NCBI RefSeq assembly: GCF_000761485.1
Contig: NZ_JPMX01000058.1
Coordinates: forward strand, 65,601 to 129,600
From: Modestobacter caceresii
Lineage (GTDB): Bacteria > Actinomycetota > Actinomycetes > Mycobacteriales > Geodermatophilaceae
Length of the DNA stretch: 64,000 bases
Direction of reading: 5' to 3'
Shown here: in pieces, positions 48,647-58,128 of the stretch
Layout: each line of letters opens with the position of its first letter
Position numbering within the stretch: position 1 is the first letter of the stretch
Notes under the pieces: model-generated
What the model saw: only the letters and a program-made list of their open reading frames with translations
Databases searched by the model: none
What the model was told of the DNA's origin: nothing
Made by a program: the position numbers and the translations under genes

Positions 48647-49711
48647 TCATCGGGGCAGTCGGATGGTCGCCAGTCGCCCCACCGAGCTCATCCGCTCCTC
48701 GGCGAGTCGGTCGGCGGCCACGGCCGGGGAGACGCCCTCGGCATCGGCCGCGGCGAAGACCCGCAGCGCGACGTCGAAGATCGAGGTCGCCTTCGACTCG
48801 GCCCGGGGGAAGGAGAACCCGTGCCGCTCGTCCTCGACCTGGATCACGCCGCCGGCGTTCACCAGGTAGTCGGGGGCGTAGAGGACGCCCCGGCCGCGCA
48901 GCAGCTCGGCGGTGCCCTCGTGGGCCAGCTGGTTGTTCGCCCCGCCACAGACGATCTCGGCGGGCAGCACGGCCACGGTCTCGTCGTCCAGGGCGCCACC
49001 GAGGGCGCAGGGGGCGTAGACGTCGTGCGGCGTGCGCACCAGGGTCGCGGTGTCGGCGACCGCCTGCACCGCGGAGTGCCGGGCCCGGACCCGGGCGACC
49101 GCGGCCGGGTCGACGTCGGTGACGACGACGGACGCGCCGTCGGCGATCAGCCGGTCGACCAGCCAGCTGCCCACCTTGCCCACCCCGGCGACCGCGACGG
49201 TGCGGCCGGCCAGCGTCGGGGAGCCCCAGCGGTGCTGGGCCGCGGCGCGCATCCCCTGGAAGACGCCGAAGGCGGTGAGCACCGAGGAGTCGCCGCAGCC
49301 GCCGAAGGCCTCGGACCGGCCGTGGGCGAAGCGGGTCTCCCGGGCCACGACGTCCAGGTCGGCGTTGTAGGTGCCGACGTCGCACGCGGTGAGGTACCGC
49401 CCGCCGAGGCTCTCGACGAAGCGCCCGTAGGCGCGCAGCAGCGCCTCGGTCTTGTCGGTGTGCGGATCCCCGATGATGACCGCCTTGCCGCCGCCCAGGT
49501 CGAGGCCGGCCAGGCTGTTCTTGTAGGCCATCGCCTTCGACAGCGCGAGCGCGTCGGCCACCGCGGCCTCCTCGGAGGCGTAGGGGAAGAAGCGGGTGCC
49601 GCCGAGCGCCGGGCCGAGCGCGGTGGAGTAGACCGCGATCACCGCGCGCAGCCCCGACCCGGGGTCGGAGCAGAAGACGACCTGTTCGTGCCCGGAGCCC
49701 ATCACGTCCAC
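48647..49711 (-). CDS. vdh: Valine/leucine dehydrogenase (Glu/Leu/Phe/Val dehydrogenase family)
   Basis: A 354-residue NAD-dependent amino-acid dehydrogenase. [48 protein letters not shown] closely matches Streptomyces valine dehydrogenase; the catalytic Lys is in [15 protein letters not shown], and NAD binds at [17 protein letters not shown]. It would deaminate valine or leucine to 2-oxo acids. I chose the GTG at 49711 because TAGGCT stands 7 nt upstream; an ATG at 49702 is the alternative. The order purM, DUF3073, vdh is also that of Streptomyces. Confidence 0.9.
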   Translation of the reverse strand: MDVMGSGHEQVVFCSDPGSGLRAVIAVYSTALGPALGGTRFFPYASEEAAVADALALSKAMAYKNSLAGLDLGGGKAVIIGDPHTDKTEALLRAYGRFVESLGGRYLTACDVGTYNADLDVVARETRFAHGRSEAFGGCGDSSVLTAFGVFQGMRAAAQHRWGSPTLAGRTVAVAGVGKVGSWLVDRLIADGASVVVTDVDPAAVARVRARHSAVQAVADTATLVRTPHDVYAPCALGGALDDETVAVLPAEIVCGGANNQLAHEGTAELLRGRGVLYAPDYLVNAGGVIQVEDERHGFSFPRAESKATSIFDVALRVFAAADAEGVSPAVAADRLAEERMSSVGRLATIRLPR

Positions 49712-49718
49712 GACCTGC

Positions 49719-49724
49719 AGCCTA
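49719..49724 (-). promoter_or_regulatory. Leaderless -10 element of vdh
   Basis: TAGGCT on the minus strand, 7 nt before the GTG at 49711. Confidence 0.55.
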
Positions 49725-49989
49725 GGCAGCCGCGGGCCTGTCCGCCGCGTGCGCGCGCCCCCGCGGGGGCGCTGTCGCCGCTCCGCGGACGGCGCAACGG
49801 CAACGACCGGGTCTCGTCGAGGAGGTCCGTGCCGTGTCCGCCTGCCGCGGCGGGCATGATCAGAGGTGGACCACAGGCGCCGGCCGACCCCGGTGCCGCA
49901 CACTCCTCTGGGTGGCCCGAGTCGGGGCCGACCGGTGGAGGACACCAGCGGGGCATCGCAGCGCCGCCACACAGGAGGACACGCACACG

Positions 49990-50973
49990 ATGGCTCGATC
50001 CAAGCGGCTGCTCGCACTCGCCCTGGCGGCACCCCTGTTGCTGAGCGCCTGCTCCACGGAGAACTCCGGCGGTGGCGACGAGGGCGGGGACGGCGGTGGC
50101 ACGGCCGCCTCCGGTGACCTCGACTTCGCCGTCGTCACCCACGGGGCGGCCGGTGACGCCTTCTGGGACGTGGTGCAGAACGGCGCCGAGGCCGCCGGGG
50201 AGGACCTCGGCGTCGGTGTGGACTACCAGAGCGACGGCGACCCGCAGCGGCAGTCCCAGCTGATCGAGGCCGCGGTCAACCAGGACGTCGACGGCATCGT
50301 GGTCTCCATGGCCAACCCCGACGCGCTCGAGGACTCGATCAGCGCCGCGACGGAGGCAGGCATCCCGGTGGTGACGATCAACTCCGGCGCCGAGCGTTCC
50401 GCCGAGTTCGGCGCGATCGGGCACGTCGGGCAGGACGAGACGATCGCCGGCATCGGGGCCGGGCAGCGGCTGGCCCAGGACGGCGCGACGAACGTGCTGT
50501 GCGTGGTGCACGAGGCGGGCAACATCGGCCTCGAGCAGCGGTGCGACGGCGCCTCCCAGGGGCTGGGCAGCGACGTGCAGCTGCTGCAGGTGGACATCAA
50601 CGACCTGCAGGCGGCCCAGTCGACGATCACCTCTCAGCTGCAGAGCAACCCCTCGATCGACGCCGTGCTGACGCTGAACTCCGCCGTCGCCTCGGTGGCC
50701 GCCTCTGCCGCTGCCGACGCCGGCTCCGACGCCGCGATCGCCACCTTCGACCTCAACGCCGACGTCATCTCCGCCATCCAGGACGGCACGATCTCCTTCG
50801 CCGTCGACCAGCAGCAGTACGAGCAGGGCTACCTGCCCATCGTGATGCTCAAGCTGTACGCGGAGAACCTCAACACCGTCGGCGGCGGCCAGGCGGTGCT
50901 GACCGGCCCGGGGATCGTCGACGCCGAGAACGTCGACGAGATCGCCGACCTCGCCTCGGCAGGGACCCGCTGA
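49990..50973 (+). CDS. CUT2-type sugar ABC transporter solute-binding lipoprotein
   Basis: A 327-residue lipoprotein. The signal sequence ends in LLLSAC, followed by a Gly/Asp-rich linker. A Periplasmic_binding_4 domain follows: [76 protein letters not shown] and [35 protein letters not shown]. Such proteins bind ribose-, fructose- or inositol-type sugars. AGGAGG lies 10 nt upstream of the ATG at 49990. First of three overlapping genes of a complete transporter. Confidence 0.93.
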   Translation: MARSKRLLALALAAPLLLSACSTENSGGGDEGGDGGGTAASGDLDFAVVTHGAAGDAFWDVVQNGAEAAGEDLGVGVDYQSDGDPQRQSQLIEAAVNQDVDGIVVSMANPDALEDSISAATEAGIPVVTINSGAERSAEFGAIGHVGQDETIAGIGAGQRLAQDGATNVLCVVHEAGNIGLEQRCDGASQGLGSDVQLLQVDINDLQAAQSTITSQLQSNPSIDAVLTLNSAVASVAASAAADAGSDAAIATFDLNADVISAIQDGTISFAVDQQQYEQGYLPIVMLKLYAENLNTVGGGQAVLTGPGIVDAENVDEIADLASAGTR

Positions 50974-52031
50974 GCACGACCCGGGAGGCGCCCGTCGACG
51001 GGCCGGCCCGCGCGGACGAACGCGTCGCCCGGGTCGGTCCGTGGCGCCGGCTGATGGTCAAGCCCGAACTCGGCTCGCTCATCGGGGCCGTCGTCATCCT
51101 GGGGTTCTTCTCCGCCCAGTCCGACGTCTTCCGGTCGCTGGCGGGGGTGGCCAACTGGCTGGACGTCGCCTCGGTGCTGGGGATCATGGCGGTCGCCGTC
51201 GCCCTGCTGATGATCGGCGGGCACTTCGACCTCTCGGCCGGCGTGATGACCGGCACCACCGCGCTGACCGTGGGCATCGTCGCGGTCGAGCTGCAGCAGA
51301 ACATCTGGGTGGCGATCGCCGCCGCGCTGGTGCTGGCCCTGGGGATCGGCGCCTTCAACGGCTGGCTGGTCACCCGCACCGGCCTGCCCAGCTTCATCAT
51401 CACGCTGGGCACGTTCCTGATGCTGCAGGGGCTGAACCTGGGGCTGACCAAGCTGTTCACCGGGACGGTGATCGTGCGCGGGATCGCCGACGCCCCCGGC
51501 TACCACTCGGCCGAGTTGGTGCTCGCCTCCACGATCGACGTCTTCGGGCAGCCGTTCCGCGTCGCCGTCCTCTGGTGGCTGCTGGTCACGGCGGTGGCCA
51601 GCTGGGTGCTGCTGCGCACCCGGTTCGGCAACTGGGTCTTCGCCACCGGCGGTGACGAGGTGGCCAGCCGCAACGTCGGGGTCCCGGCGCAGCGGACGAC
51701 GATCGTGCTGTTCATGACCACCGCCACCGCCGCGTGGCTGGTCGGTTCGATCACCGCCGTCCGGCTCACCTCGGTGCAGGCCAACACCGGCACCGGGCAG
51801 GAGCTGATCTACATCGTCGCGGCCGTGATCGGTGGCTGCCTGCTCACCGGCGGGTTCGGCTCGGCGATCGGCGCGGCCCTGGGTGCGCTCATCTTCGGCA
51901 TGACCCAGCAGGGGATCGTCTACCTGAACTGGGACGCCGACTGGTTCTACTTCTTCCTCGGGGCCATGCTGCTGCTCGCGGTGCTCACCAACCGGCTGGT
52001 CCGGCGCTACGCCGAGGCGGCCCGGCGATGA
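50970..52031 (+). CDS. CUT2-type sugar ABC transporter permease, probable CTG start
   Basis: A 353-residue permease of the FrcC/RbsC family with about nine to ten helices, e.g. [47 protein letters not shown] and [30 protein letters not shown]. Start: no ATG, GTG or TTG in frame exists between the previous stop and an ATG at 51054. A CTG at 50970, overlapping the TGA of the binding protein (CTGA), would give the ordinary-looking N-terminus [12 protein letters not shown]. The segment [13 protein letters not shown] before helix 1 is also typical of the family, favouring the upstream start. ATG 51054 remains possible (325 aa). Confidence 0.8.
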   Translation: MSTTREAPVDGPARADERVARVGPWRRLMVKPELGSLIGAVVILGFFSAQSDVFRSLAGVANWLDVASVLGIMAVAVALLMIGGHFDLSAGVMTGTTALTVGIVAVELQQNIWVAIAAALVLALGIGAFNGWLVTRTGLPSFIITLGTFLMLQGLNLGLTKLFTGTVIVRGIADAPGYHSAELVLASTIDVFGQPFRVAVLWWLLVTAVASWVLLRTRFGNWVFATGGDEVASRNVGVPAQRTTIVLFMTTATAAWLVGSITAVRLTSVQANTGTGQELIYIVAAVIGGCLLTGGFGSAIGAALGALIFGMTQQGIVYLNWDADWFYFFLGAMLLLAVLTNRLVRRYAEAARR

Positions 52032-52837
52032 GCACCGCGACCGACGCGCCAGGTGGCGCCCCGCTGCTGGAGCTGCGCGGCATCGGCAAGGACTTCGGCT
52101 CGGTGATCGCCCTCGAGGGCATCTCCACTGCCGTGCGCGCCGGGCAGGTCACCTGCGTGCTCGGCGACAACGGCGCCGGCAAGTCGACGTTGATCAAGGT
52201 CCTCTCCGGGGTGCACCGGCCGACCCGGGGCGAGCTGCTGCTGGACGGCGAGCCGGTCGACTTCGGTGCGCCGCGCGACGCGCTGGACGCCGGCATCGCC
52301 ACCGTCTACCAGGACCTGGCGATGATCCCGCTGATGTCGATCTGGCGGAACTTCTTCCTCGGCTCGGAGCCGACGACCGGGTGGGGCCCCTTCCGGCGGT
52401 TCGACCGGGCGACCGCCAAGGAGGTCACCCGGCGTGAACTGGCCGCCATGGGCATCGACATCCGCGACCCGGACCAGCCGGTGGGCACGCTGTCCGGCGG
52501 GGAGCGGCAGTCGGTGGCCATCGCCCGGGCGGTGCACTTCGGGGCGCGGGTGCTGATCCTGGACGAGCCGACGTCGGCGCTGGGGGTCAAGCAGGCCGCC
52601 GTGGTGCTGCGCTACATCGCCCAGGCGCGGGACCAGGGGCTCGGCGTCGTCTTCATCACCCACAACCCGCACCACGCGCACCCGGTGGGCGACCGCTTCC
52701 TGCTGCTCAACCGTGGCCGGAGCATGGGGGACTTCGCCAAGGGCGAGGTGACGCGGGAGCAGCTGACCGAGATGATGGCCGGCGGGGACGAGCTCACCCG
52801 GCTCGCCGAGGAGCTGGGGCGGCCGGGCGGCGCCTGA
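52028..52837 (+). CDS. CUT2-type sugar ABC transporter ATPase
   Basis: A 269-residue single-domain ATPase. Walker [11 protein letters not shown]-loop [20 protein letters not shown], signature [18 protein letters not shown], Walker [12 protein letters not shown] and switch His [10 protein letters not shown] are all intact. It energises the adjacent permease. ATGA overlap with the permease stop. It is the intact paralog of the ATPase at 25550-26371; FrcA-type single-domain proteins differ from RbsA, which has two fused domains. Confidence 0.95.
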   Translation: MSTATDAPGGAPLLELRGIGKDFGSVIALEGISTAVRAGQVTCVLGDNGAGKSTLIKVLSGVHRPTRGELLLDGEPVDFGAPRDALDAGIATVYQDLAMIPLMSIWRNFFLGSEPTTGWGPFRRFDRATAKEVTRRELAAMGIDIRDPDQPVGTLSGGERQSVAIARAVHFGARVLILDEPTSALGVKQAAVVLRYIAQARDQGLGVVFITHNPHHAHPVGDRFLLLNRGRSMGDFAKGEVTREQLTEMMAGGDELTRLAEELGRPGGA

Positions 52838-52988
52838 GCTGAAGCGTCGACATGATGACCGGACCGGGGGACGACCGGACGACTTCATGACGGCTCGCGG
52901 TTGCTGCGCGTGTTGACCGTGTGACTCGTGGTGCGACTGGGACGCTCGTCGAGCCCACCCGTCCATCCCTCTTCCCCAGGGAGCGACC

Positions 52989-54311
52989 ATGACGCAGCAC
53001 GTGCGGCGCCCGGCCTCGGCGGCCGTCCGCCGGGTCCGCGCCGGACGCCGCCGGCCGTCCCGACTGCTGGCCGGTGCGCTGACCGCAGCCGTCGCGACCG
53101 TGCTGGTCGGGGCCGGCGGCGGCATCGCGCACGCCGAGCCGGTGAACCCCAGCGACGAGCAGCTCACCGGCGCCCAGACGGCGCAGGACGCTGCCGCAGC
53201 CGAGGTCGGCCGGATCGCCGGGCAGGTCGCGGCCGCCGAGGCGCAGCTGGAGCAGGTCCAGGTGCTGGCCGAGGCCGCCGGCACCGCCTACCTGGCGGCG
53301 GAGGAGGCCCGGGTGCTGGCCGAGGCCGTCGCGGCACGGACGGCGCAGGACCTGCAGGCCGCGGCCGACGCCGTCGCCGCCGCCCAGACGCGGATCGCCG
53401 AGTTCTCCCGGGACACGTACAAGAACGGCGGCGAGCTCACCAGCGAGATGGCCCTGCTGGACGTCGGTGGGCCGGCCGAGCTGGTGCAGAAGGCCGCGAT
53501 GCTGTCCTACGTCGGCGACCACCAGGTCGACGTCCTGGGCGTGATGGAACAGGCCCGGGTGCAGCAGGCCCAGGCCGACGCGGCCGCCCGGGCGGCCCGC
53601 GACGAGAAGGTGGCGGCCGAGGTGGCGGCCGAGGGCGCCCGCGTCGAGGCCGAACGGCAGCTGGCCAACCAGCAGTCGGTGTACACCCAGGTGACCGCGG
53701 AGAAGGCGGCGCTGGACCAGCAGCTGCAGGACGCCCAGGTGCAGCTGCTCACGCTCCAGGGAGCGCGCAACGCCTACCAGGTGTGGCAGCAGCAGAAGGC
53801 GGCCGAGGAGGCCGCGGCCCGGCTGGCCGAGGAGCAGGCCCGGGCCCAGGCGCTCGCCGACGACCAGCAGGCGCTCCAGGCGGACGCCGCCGCCGCCACC
53901 GGGTCCGGCTACGCCCGGCCGGCCGTCGGCATCACGAGCAGCTGCTTCGGCGCACGCTGGGGGGTCACGCACTTCGGCGTCGACATCGGCGCCCCCATCG
54001 GCACGCCGGTGCGCGCGGCCACCGCCGGGGTGGTCCAGCGGGCGGGGCCGGCGACCGGCTTCGGGTTGGCGGTCTACCTCCGCGGGGACGACGGCGCGAT
54101 CACCGTGTACGGCCACGTCAACCGGCACTTCGTCCGAGCCGGGGAGCGGGTCGCGGCCGGTGACCAGATCGCCGAGGTGGGCAACCGCGGTCAGTCGACC
54201 GGGCCGCACCTGCACTTCGAGGTGCACCCCGACGGGCAGATGCACAGCGGCCAGGTCGACCCGGTGCCGTGGCTGCGTGCCCGGGGCATCACGATCCGCG
54301 GCTGCGGCTGA
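52989..54311 (+). CDS. Secreted M23 (LytM) peptidase with coiled-coil region
   Basis: A 440-residue secreted protein. The basic N-terminus and hydrophobic segment (about 26-50, ending HAEP) form a signal peptide. Residues 60-310 are an Ala/Glu/Gln-rich coiled coil like those of EnvC/NlpD-type and Rip-associated proteins. The C-terminal M23 domain has the zinc ligands in HFGVDIGAPIGTPV and GPHLHFEVHPDG, with YGHVNRHFV between them. It probably cuts peptidoglycan cross-bridges, or activates an amidase during division. GGGAG precedes the ATG. No ydaO-type riboswitch is evident in the 151-nt upstream gap. Confidence 0.9.
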   Translation: MTQHVRRPASAAVRRVRAGRRRPSRLLAGALTAAVATVLVGAGGGIAHAEPVNPSDEQLTGAQTAQDAAAAEVGRIAGQVAAAEAQLEQVQVLAEAAGTAYLAAEEARVLAEAVAARTAQDLQAAADAVAAAQTRIAEFSRDTYKNGGELTSEMALLDVGGPAELVQKAAMLSYVGDHQVDVLGVMEQARVQQAQADAAARAARDEKVAAEVAAEGARVEAERQLANQQSVYTQVTAEKAALDQQLQDAQVQLLTLQGARNAYQVWQQQKAAEEAAARLAEEQARAQALADDQQALQADAAAATGSGYARPAVGITSSCFGARWGVTHFGVDIGAPIGTPVRAATAGVVQRAGPATGFGLAVYLRGDDGAITVYGHVNRHFVRAGERVAAGDQIAEVGNRGQSTGPHLHFEVHPDGQMHSGQVDPVPWLRARGITIRGCG

Positions 54312-54336
54312 CCCGGGCGACGACGGCGCGGCACCG

Positions 54337-54384
54337 ACGCACTGCGGCCCGGCACCCTGGGGAGGGGGCCGGGCCGCGGTGCGT
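54337..54384. terminator. 17-bp hairpin after the M23 peptidase
   Basis: Arms 54337-54353 and 54368-54384 pair over 17 bp with a single mismatch, between convergent genes. Confidence 0.65.
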
Positions 54385-54391
54385 CGTCGGC

Positions 54392-54871
54392 TCAGGCGTT
54401 GTCGCAGTTCTCCGTGAGCCAGGTGTCCAGCCGGGTCTGGGCGTCGGTCGCCCCGGCCTCGAGGCCGGCGAGCTCCTCCTCCACGCTGGCCTGCCCCTCC
54501 GGGGTGGTCAGGTCGACGTCGGCCACGGCCTCTCGCACGCCGACGAACGTCTGGACCAGGACGTCCCAGTCGGCGCTGATCTCGGCCGGCGGGTCCAGCT
54601 GGTCCAGGTCGGCGATGGTCCGGTCGAGCGCCTCCTGCTGGGTCAGGCCGGCATCCGGGGGTGTGGTGAGCACGGTCTCGGCCTCGGTGCAGAACGCCTG
54701 GACCTCCTCGTCGGAGGTGGTGGCGGGACTGCTGGAGCTGCTGGAGCTGCTGGAGCTGCTGGTGGTCGACGCGGCATCGGGCTGCTCGTCGTCGCTGCCG
54801 CACGCTGCCAGCAGGACGACGGCGGCTGCGGCGGAGAGTCCGGCGCGGAACGGGGTGGTGAGAGCGCGCAT
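54392..54871 (-). CDS. Lipoprotein with poly-Ser linker
   Basis: A 159-residue protein. The signal peptide ends in the lipobox LLAAC, followed by GSDDEQPDAAS and a run of about a dozen serines. The remaining 100 residues are helical and acidic, with two cysteines (QAFCTEAE near the start and ENCDNA at the end) that may pair. No family is recognised. The ATG at 54871 is preceded by TACCGT at 7 nt, so it is probably leaderless and shares a 66-nt divergent promoter with the MBL hydrolase gene. Confidence 0.75.
   Translation of the reverse strand: MRALTTPFRAGLSAAAAVVLLAACGSDDEQPDAASTTSSSSSSSSSSSPATTSDEEVQAFCTEAETVLTTPPDAGLTQQEALDRTIADLDQLDPPAEISADWDVLVQTFVGVREAVADVDLTTPEGQASVEEELAGLEAGATDAQTRLDTWLTENCDNA
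54729..54762. repeat. 9-bp tandem repeat encoding poly-Ser
   Basis: CTGCTGGAG repeated about 3.8 times; read on the minus strand it gives consecutive serines. Prone to slippage. Confidence 0.7.
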
Positions 54872-54878
54872 GCTCTCG

Positions 54879-54884
54879 ACGGTA
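54879..54884 (-). promoter_or_regulatory. Leaderless -10 element of the poly-Ser lipoprotein
   Basis: TACCGT on the minus strand, 7 nt before the ATG at 54871. Confidence 0.55.
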
Positions 54885-54924
54885 GCCGCTCCCGGCGGCG
54901 GCCACCGGGGCCCACCGTGCCCGC

Positions 54925-54930
54925 TACCGT
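54925..54930 (+). promoter_or_regulatory. Leaderless -10 element of the MBL hydrolase
   Basis: TACCGT six nt before the GTG at 54937. Confidence 0.55.
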
Positions 54931-54936
54931 GCTGCC

Positions 54937-55803
54937 GTGACCGCCCCCGTCGACCCGCGGACCAGCTGGGCGCTGCCGGCACCCGGCACGATGGCGCCGG
55001 TTGCGGCCCCCGAGCCCCTGGTCACCCGGGTGCTGGCCCCCAACCCCTCGCCGATGACGCTGGACGGCACCAACACCCACCTGGTGGGCGAGCCGGGCTC
55101 GGGCCAGGCCGTCGTCGTGGACCCCGGGCCGGACGACCCCCGGCACCTGGCCGCCGTCGAGGCGGCGCTGGCCGCCCGGGACGCCCGGGTGGTGGCCGTG
55201 CTGGTCACCCACCACCACGCCGACCACGCCGAGGCGGCGCTGCCGTGGGGGCGGCACTTCGGTGCGCCGGTCGCTGCGGCCACCGGTGAGGTCGCCGGCC
55301 CGGGCGGCCGGTTGCTCCGGGCGGGGGAGCGGCTGCAGCTGGCGGGCACGACCCTGGACGTCGTCCCGACACCCGGGCACACCGCTGACCACCTGGCCTT
55401 CCGGCTGGCGTCGGGTGCCGTGCTGGTCGGCGACCACGTGCTCGGCCGGGGCACCTCCGTGGTCACCCACCCCGAGGGCGACGTGCTCGCCTACCTCGAG
55501 TCGCTCCGTCGCGTGCACGACCTGGGCCCCTCCGCGCTGTACTGCGGCCACGGGCCCGAGCTGACCACCGACCCCGGGGCGGTGCTGCGGTTCTACCTGG
55601 CGCACCGGACGTACCGCGAGCAGCAGCTGCTCGACGCCCTCACCGAGGGGCCCCGGACGGTCGAGGAGCTGGTCGCCGTCGTCTACGCGGCCGTGCCGCA
55701 GGCGGTCTGGCCGGCCGCCGCCCAGTCGACCCGGGCCACCCTGGCCAAGCTGGTCACCGAGGGCCGGGTCGAGCCCGACGGGGACCGGGTGCGACTGTCC
55801 TGA
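54937..55803 (+). CDS. LACTB2-like MBL-fold hydrolase
   Basis: A 288-residue metallo-beta-lactamase-fold protein. Metal ligands are in VLVTHHHADHAEAALPW, PTPGHTADHLAFRL and VGDHVLGRGTSVV; a C-terminal winged-helix-like region (TVEELVAVVYAAVPQAVWPAAAQSTRATLAKLVTEGRV) is characteristic of the LACTB2 branch, some members of which are nucleases. N-terminal LVTRVLAPNPSPMTLDGTNTHLVGE is typical. GTG start with TACCGT at leaderless spacing. The substrate is not known. Confidence 0.87.
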   Translation: MTAPVDPRTSWALPAPGTMAPVAAPEPLVTRVLAPNPSPMTLDGTNTHLVGEPGSGQAVVVDPGPDDPRHLAAVEAALAARDARVVAVLVTHHHADHAEAALPWGRHFGAPVAAATGEVAGPGGRLLRAGERLQLAGTTLDVVPTPGHTADHLAFRLASGAVLVGDHVLGRGTSVVTHPEGDVLAYLESLRRVHDLGPSALYCGHGPELTTDPGAVLRFYLAHRTYREQQLLDALTEGPRTVEELVAVVYAAVPQAVWPAAAQSTRATLAKLVTEGRVEPDGDRVRLS

Positions 55804-55817
55804 GCCCGCCGCCGTCC

Positions 55818-55823
55818 TAGGGT
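55818..55823 (+). promoter_or_regulatory. Leaderless -10 element of the GMC oxidoreductase
   Basis: TAGGGT followed by 7 nt and the GTG at 55831. Confidence 0.55.
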
Positions 55824-55830
55824 CCCGGGG

Positions 55831-57462
55831 GTGGAGCTCGCGGGGGAGTGGGACGTCGTGGTCGTCGGTGCCGGGTCGTCGGGCTGCGCGCTGGCCGCCC
55901 GGCTGGTCGACGCCGGCCGGCGGGTGCTGGTCCTGGAGGCCGGTGCCGACCACCCGCGCCCCGAGGACTTCCCGGCGACGATCCGGGACGCCGCGACGAT
56001 GGGTGCCGCGACCCCCGGGCACCCCGCGAACTGGGAGCTCACCGGAGAGCTCACCGACGACCTGCGCTGGCCGGTGCCGCGGGGGAAGGTGCTGGGCGGT
56101 TCCAGCGCGCTGAACGGCACCTACTTCATCCGGGCCACCCGGGCCGACCTGGACGGCTGGGCCGCAGCGGGCAACGACCTGTGGTCGGCGGACGCGCTGC
56201 GCCCGGCCTTTGTCCGCTGCGAGAGCGACGCCGACTACGGCGACCGCCCCGGCCACGGCTCGACCGGCCCGCTGCCGGTCACCCGGGTGCACCGGCAGCA
56301 CCCGCTCACCGACGCCTTCACCGGTGCCTGCGACGCGCTGGGCTTCCCGGCCGAGCCGGACAAGAACGCCGACGGCCCGCCCGGGCACGGGCCGGTGCCG
56401 TTCACCGTCGCCGACGGCGTGCGGGTCAACACCGCGATGGCCTACCTGTCCCCGCGCCGGGAGTCCCCCGGCCTCACCGTCGTGGGCGGGGTCCGGGTCA
56501 CCCGGGTGCTGGTGGAGCGCGGCCGGGCGGTGGGCGTGCAGACCGACCGTGGCCCGGTGCGTGCCGCGGAGGTCGTGCTGTCGGCCGGTGCGGTCGGCTC
56601 CCCGCACCTGCTGCTGCTCTCCGGGATCGGCCCCGCCGACCACCTGCGGGCGGCCGGTGTCGCCGTCGTCGCCGACGTGCCCGGGGTGGGTCAGGGCTTC
56701 AGCGACCACCCCGACGTCTACGTGACCTACCGGCCGGCCCGGCGCACCCCGATGCCCCGGGGGCTGCTCCCGCTGGCCACCGCGCTGAACACCGCCGACC
56801 ACCTCGAGGTCATGCCCTGGCTCAAGCCGTTCCGGCAGGTGATGCTGTTGCGGACGTCGGGTCCGGCGCTGTCCGGCGTCACGGAGGTGCTGCGCCGGCC
56901 CGCGGCGACGCTGCGGGCGCTGCGGGGCGCCTCGGTGTCCCGGCTGCTGGACTCCGCCCGTCGGCGGGACGACCTCTACCTGGCCGTGGCGCTGCAGCAG
57001 GAGGAGAGCCGCGGCCGGATCAGCCTGACCACCGCCGACCCGCTGGTGCAGCCACGGATCCAGTACCGCTACCTGACCGCGGACGCCGACCGGCGACGGC
57101 TGCGGGCCGGCGTCCGGCTGGCCGCCGAACTGCTGCGCACCCCCGCCTTCGCGCCGCTGGTCGCCGAGCGCACCGGCCTGCCCGACGCCGTCCTGGCCGA
57201 CGACCGGGAGCTGGACCGGTGGACCCGGGCCCACCTGGCGACCGCGGTGCACCTGGCCGGCAGCGCCCGGATGGGGCCGGCCACCGACCCCGGGGCGGTC
57301 GTCGACCAGCACCTGCGGGTGCGGGGGATCGTGGGCCTGCGGGTGGTCGACACCTCGGTGATGCCGACGGTGCCCTCGCGCGGACCGGCGGCGACGGCCG
57401 TGGCGATCGGCGAGCGGGCCGCCGAGCTGATGACCGGTGCCCGTTGGAGGACCACCCTGTAG
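55831..57462 (+). CDS. GMC oxidoreductase, possibly MftG-type
   Basis: A 543-residue flavoprotein of the glucose-methanol-choline family. The FAD motif is VVVVGAGSSGCALAARLVDAGRRVLVLEAG; GMC signature 1 is VPRGKVLGGSSALNGTYFIRA; signature 2 is EVVLSAGAVGSPHLLLLSGIGP; the C-terminus has LRVVDTSVMPTVPSRGPAATAVAIGERAAELM. The PSRGPAATAV end and overall length suggest the MftG branch, which re-oxidises mycofactocin-linked electrons. However, no mftA-F genes lie in this window, so this is tentative. It converges with an unknown gene 6 nt away. Confidence 0.85.
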   Translation: MELAGEWDVVVVGAGSSGCALAARLVDAGRRVLVLEAGADHPRPEDFPATIRDAATMGAATPGHPANWELTGELTDDLRWPVPRGKVLGGSSALNGTYFIRATRADLDGWAAAGNDLWSADALRPAFVRCESDADYGDRPGHGSTGPLPVTRVHRQHPLTDAFTGACDALGFPAEPDKNADGPPGHGPVPFTVADGVRVNTAMAYLSPRRESPGLTVVGGVRVTRVLVERGRAVGVQTDRGPVRAAEVVLSAGAVGSPHLLLLSGIGPADHLRAAGVAVVADVPGVGQGFSDHPDVYVTYRPARRTPMPRGLLPLATALNTADHLEVMPWLKPFRQVMLLRTSGPALSGVTEVLRRPAATLRALRGASVSRLLDSARRRDDLYLAVALQQEESRGRISLTTADPLVQPRIQYRYLTADADRRRLRAGVRLAAELLRTPAFAPLVAERTGLPDAVLADDRELDRWTRAHLATAVHLAGSARMGPATDPGAVVDQHLRVRGIVGLRVVDTSVMPTVPSRGPAATAVAIGERAAELMTGARWRTTL

Positions 57463-57468
57463 GGCGGC

Positions 57469-58128
57469 TCAGCGCTGGGCGTCGGCCACGGCGAAGGACC
57501 GGTCCAGGTAGACCGCGTTGCCGGACAGCAGTCGGTGCAGCTCCCGGAACGACCGGTCCAGCACCGCGGCGGGGTCGGTGTCCGCCGGGTCCGGGTCCGG
57601 CGCCTGCCCGGCCATCTCGGCCAGCCCGACCGACGCGTCGGCCAGCGTCGGCCACAGGTGGGCCCACTGCCAGAACTCGTAGGTGGCCGGCCCCACCAGG
57701 GCGGAGGCGGGCGTCCCGAGCAGCCCGATGCCGTCGACGCCCGGCCGGTCGGGCGGCTCGCCCAGCCCCAGCAGCAGTGACTGCACCCGGTGGGTACGGG
57801 CGAACTCGGCGGCCGGCTCACTGCCGGGGACGAGCTCGGCCACCAGCCCCCGCTCGATCAGCGTGTCGAGCACGAGGTCGCAGTCGGGGACGCCGGCCTC
57901 CTCGGCTGCCTCGCGCACTGCGGTGCGGGTCCACGGGACGCCGTCCCGCACCCGGCTGGGCACCCCGTGCGTCAGCGTCCACACGTCGGCGGTGGTCTGG
58001 TCGCCCAGCAGCGGGCTGTCCCAGCCCAGCCGGACCACCCAGTAGCTCGGCGGCTCCCCGCGGTGCTGGTGGAAGGCCCCCATGGGATGGCCGAGGGGGA
58101 AGACGAGCGCCTCGTCGGAGGAGGGCAT
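57469..58128 (-). CDS. Uncharacterised protein, first of a paralogous pair
   Basis: A 219-residue soluble protein of unrecognised family. It aligns with the gene just upstream: both have VPDCxxxLDxLxExGLVA, LLLGLGE/LVLGLGN, a GLLGTPASALVGPATYEFWQWAHL-type segment and an ending ELHRLLSGNAVYLDRSFAV. The N-terminal VPWTRTAVREAAEEAGVPDCDLVLDTLIERGLVAEL looks like a winged-helix-type module. ATG overlaps the upstream stop (TGATG), so the two are translationally coupled and may form a heterodimer. Confidence 0.75.
   Translation of the reverse strand: MPSSDEALVFPLGHPMGAFHQHRGEPPSYWVVRLGWDSPLLGDQTTADVWTLTHGVPSRVRDGVPWTRTAVREAAEEAGVPDCDLVLDTLIERGLVAELVPGSEPAAEFARTHRVQSLLLGLGEPPDRPGVDGIGLLGTPASALVGPATYEFWQWAHLWPTLADASVGLAEMAGQAPDPDPADTDPAAVLDRSFRELHRLLSGNAVYLDRSFAVADAQR

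Noticed and set aside
52838..52988. Possible riboswitch before the M23 peptidase
   Set aside because: The gap is only 151 nt and I find none of the conserved ydaO/c-di-AMP blocks.
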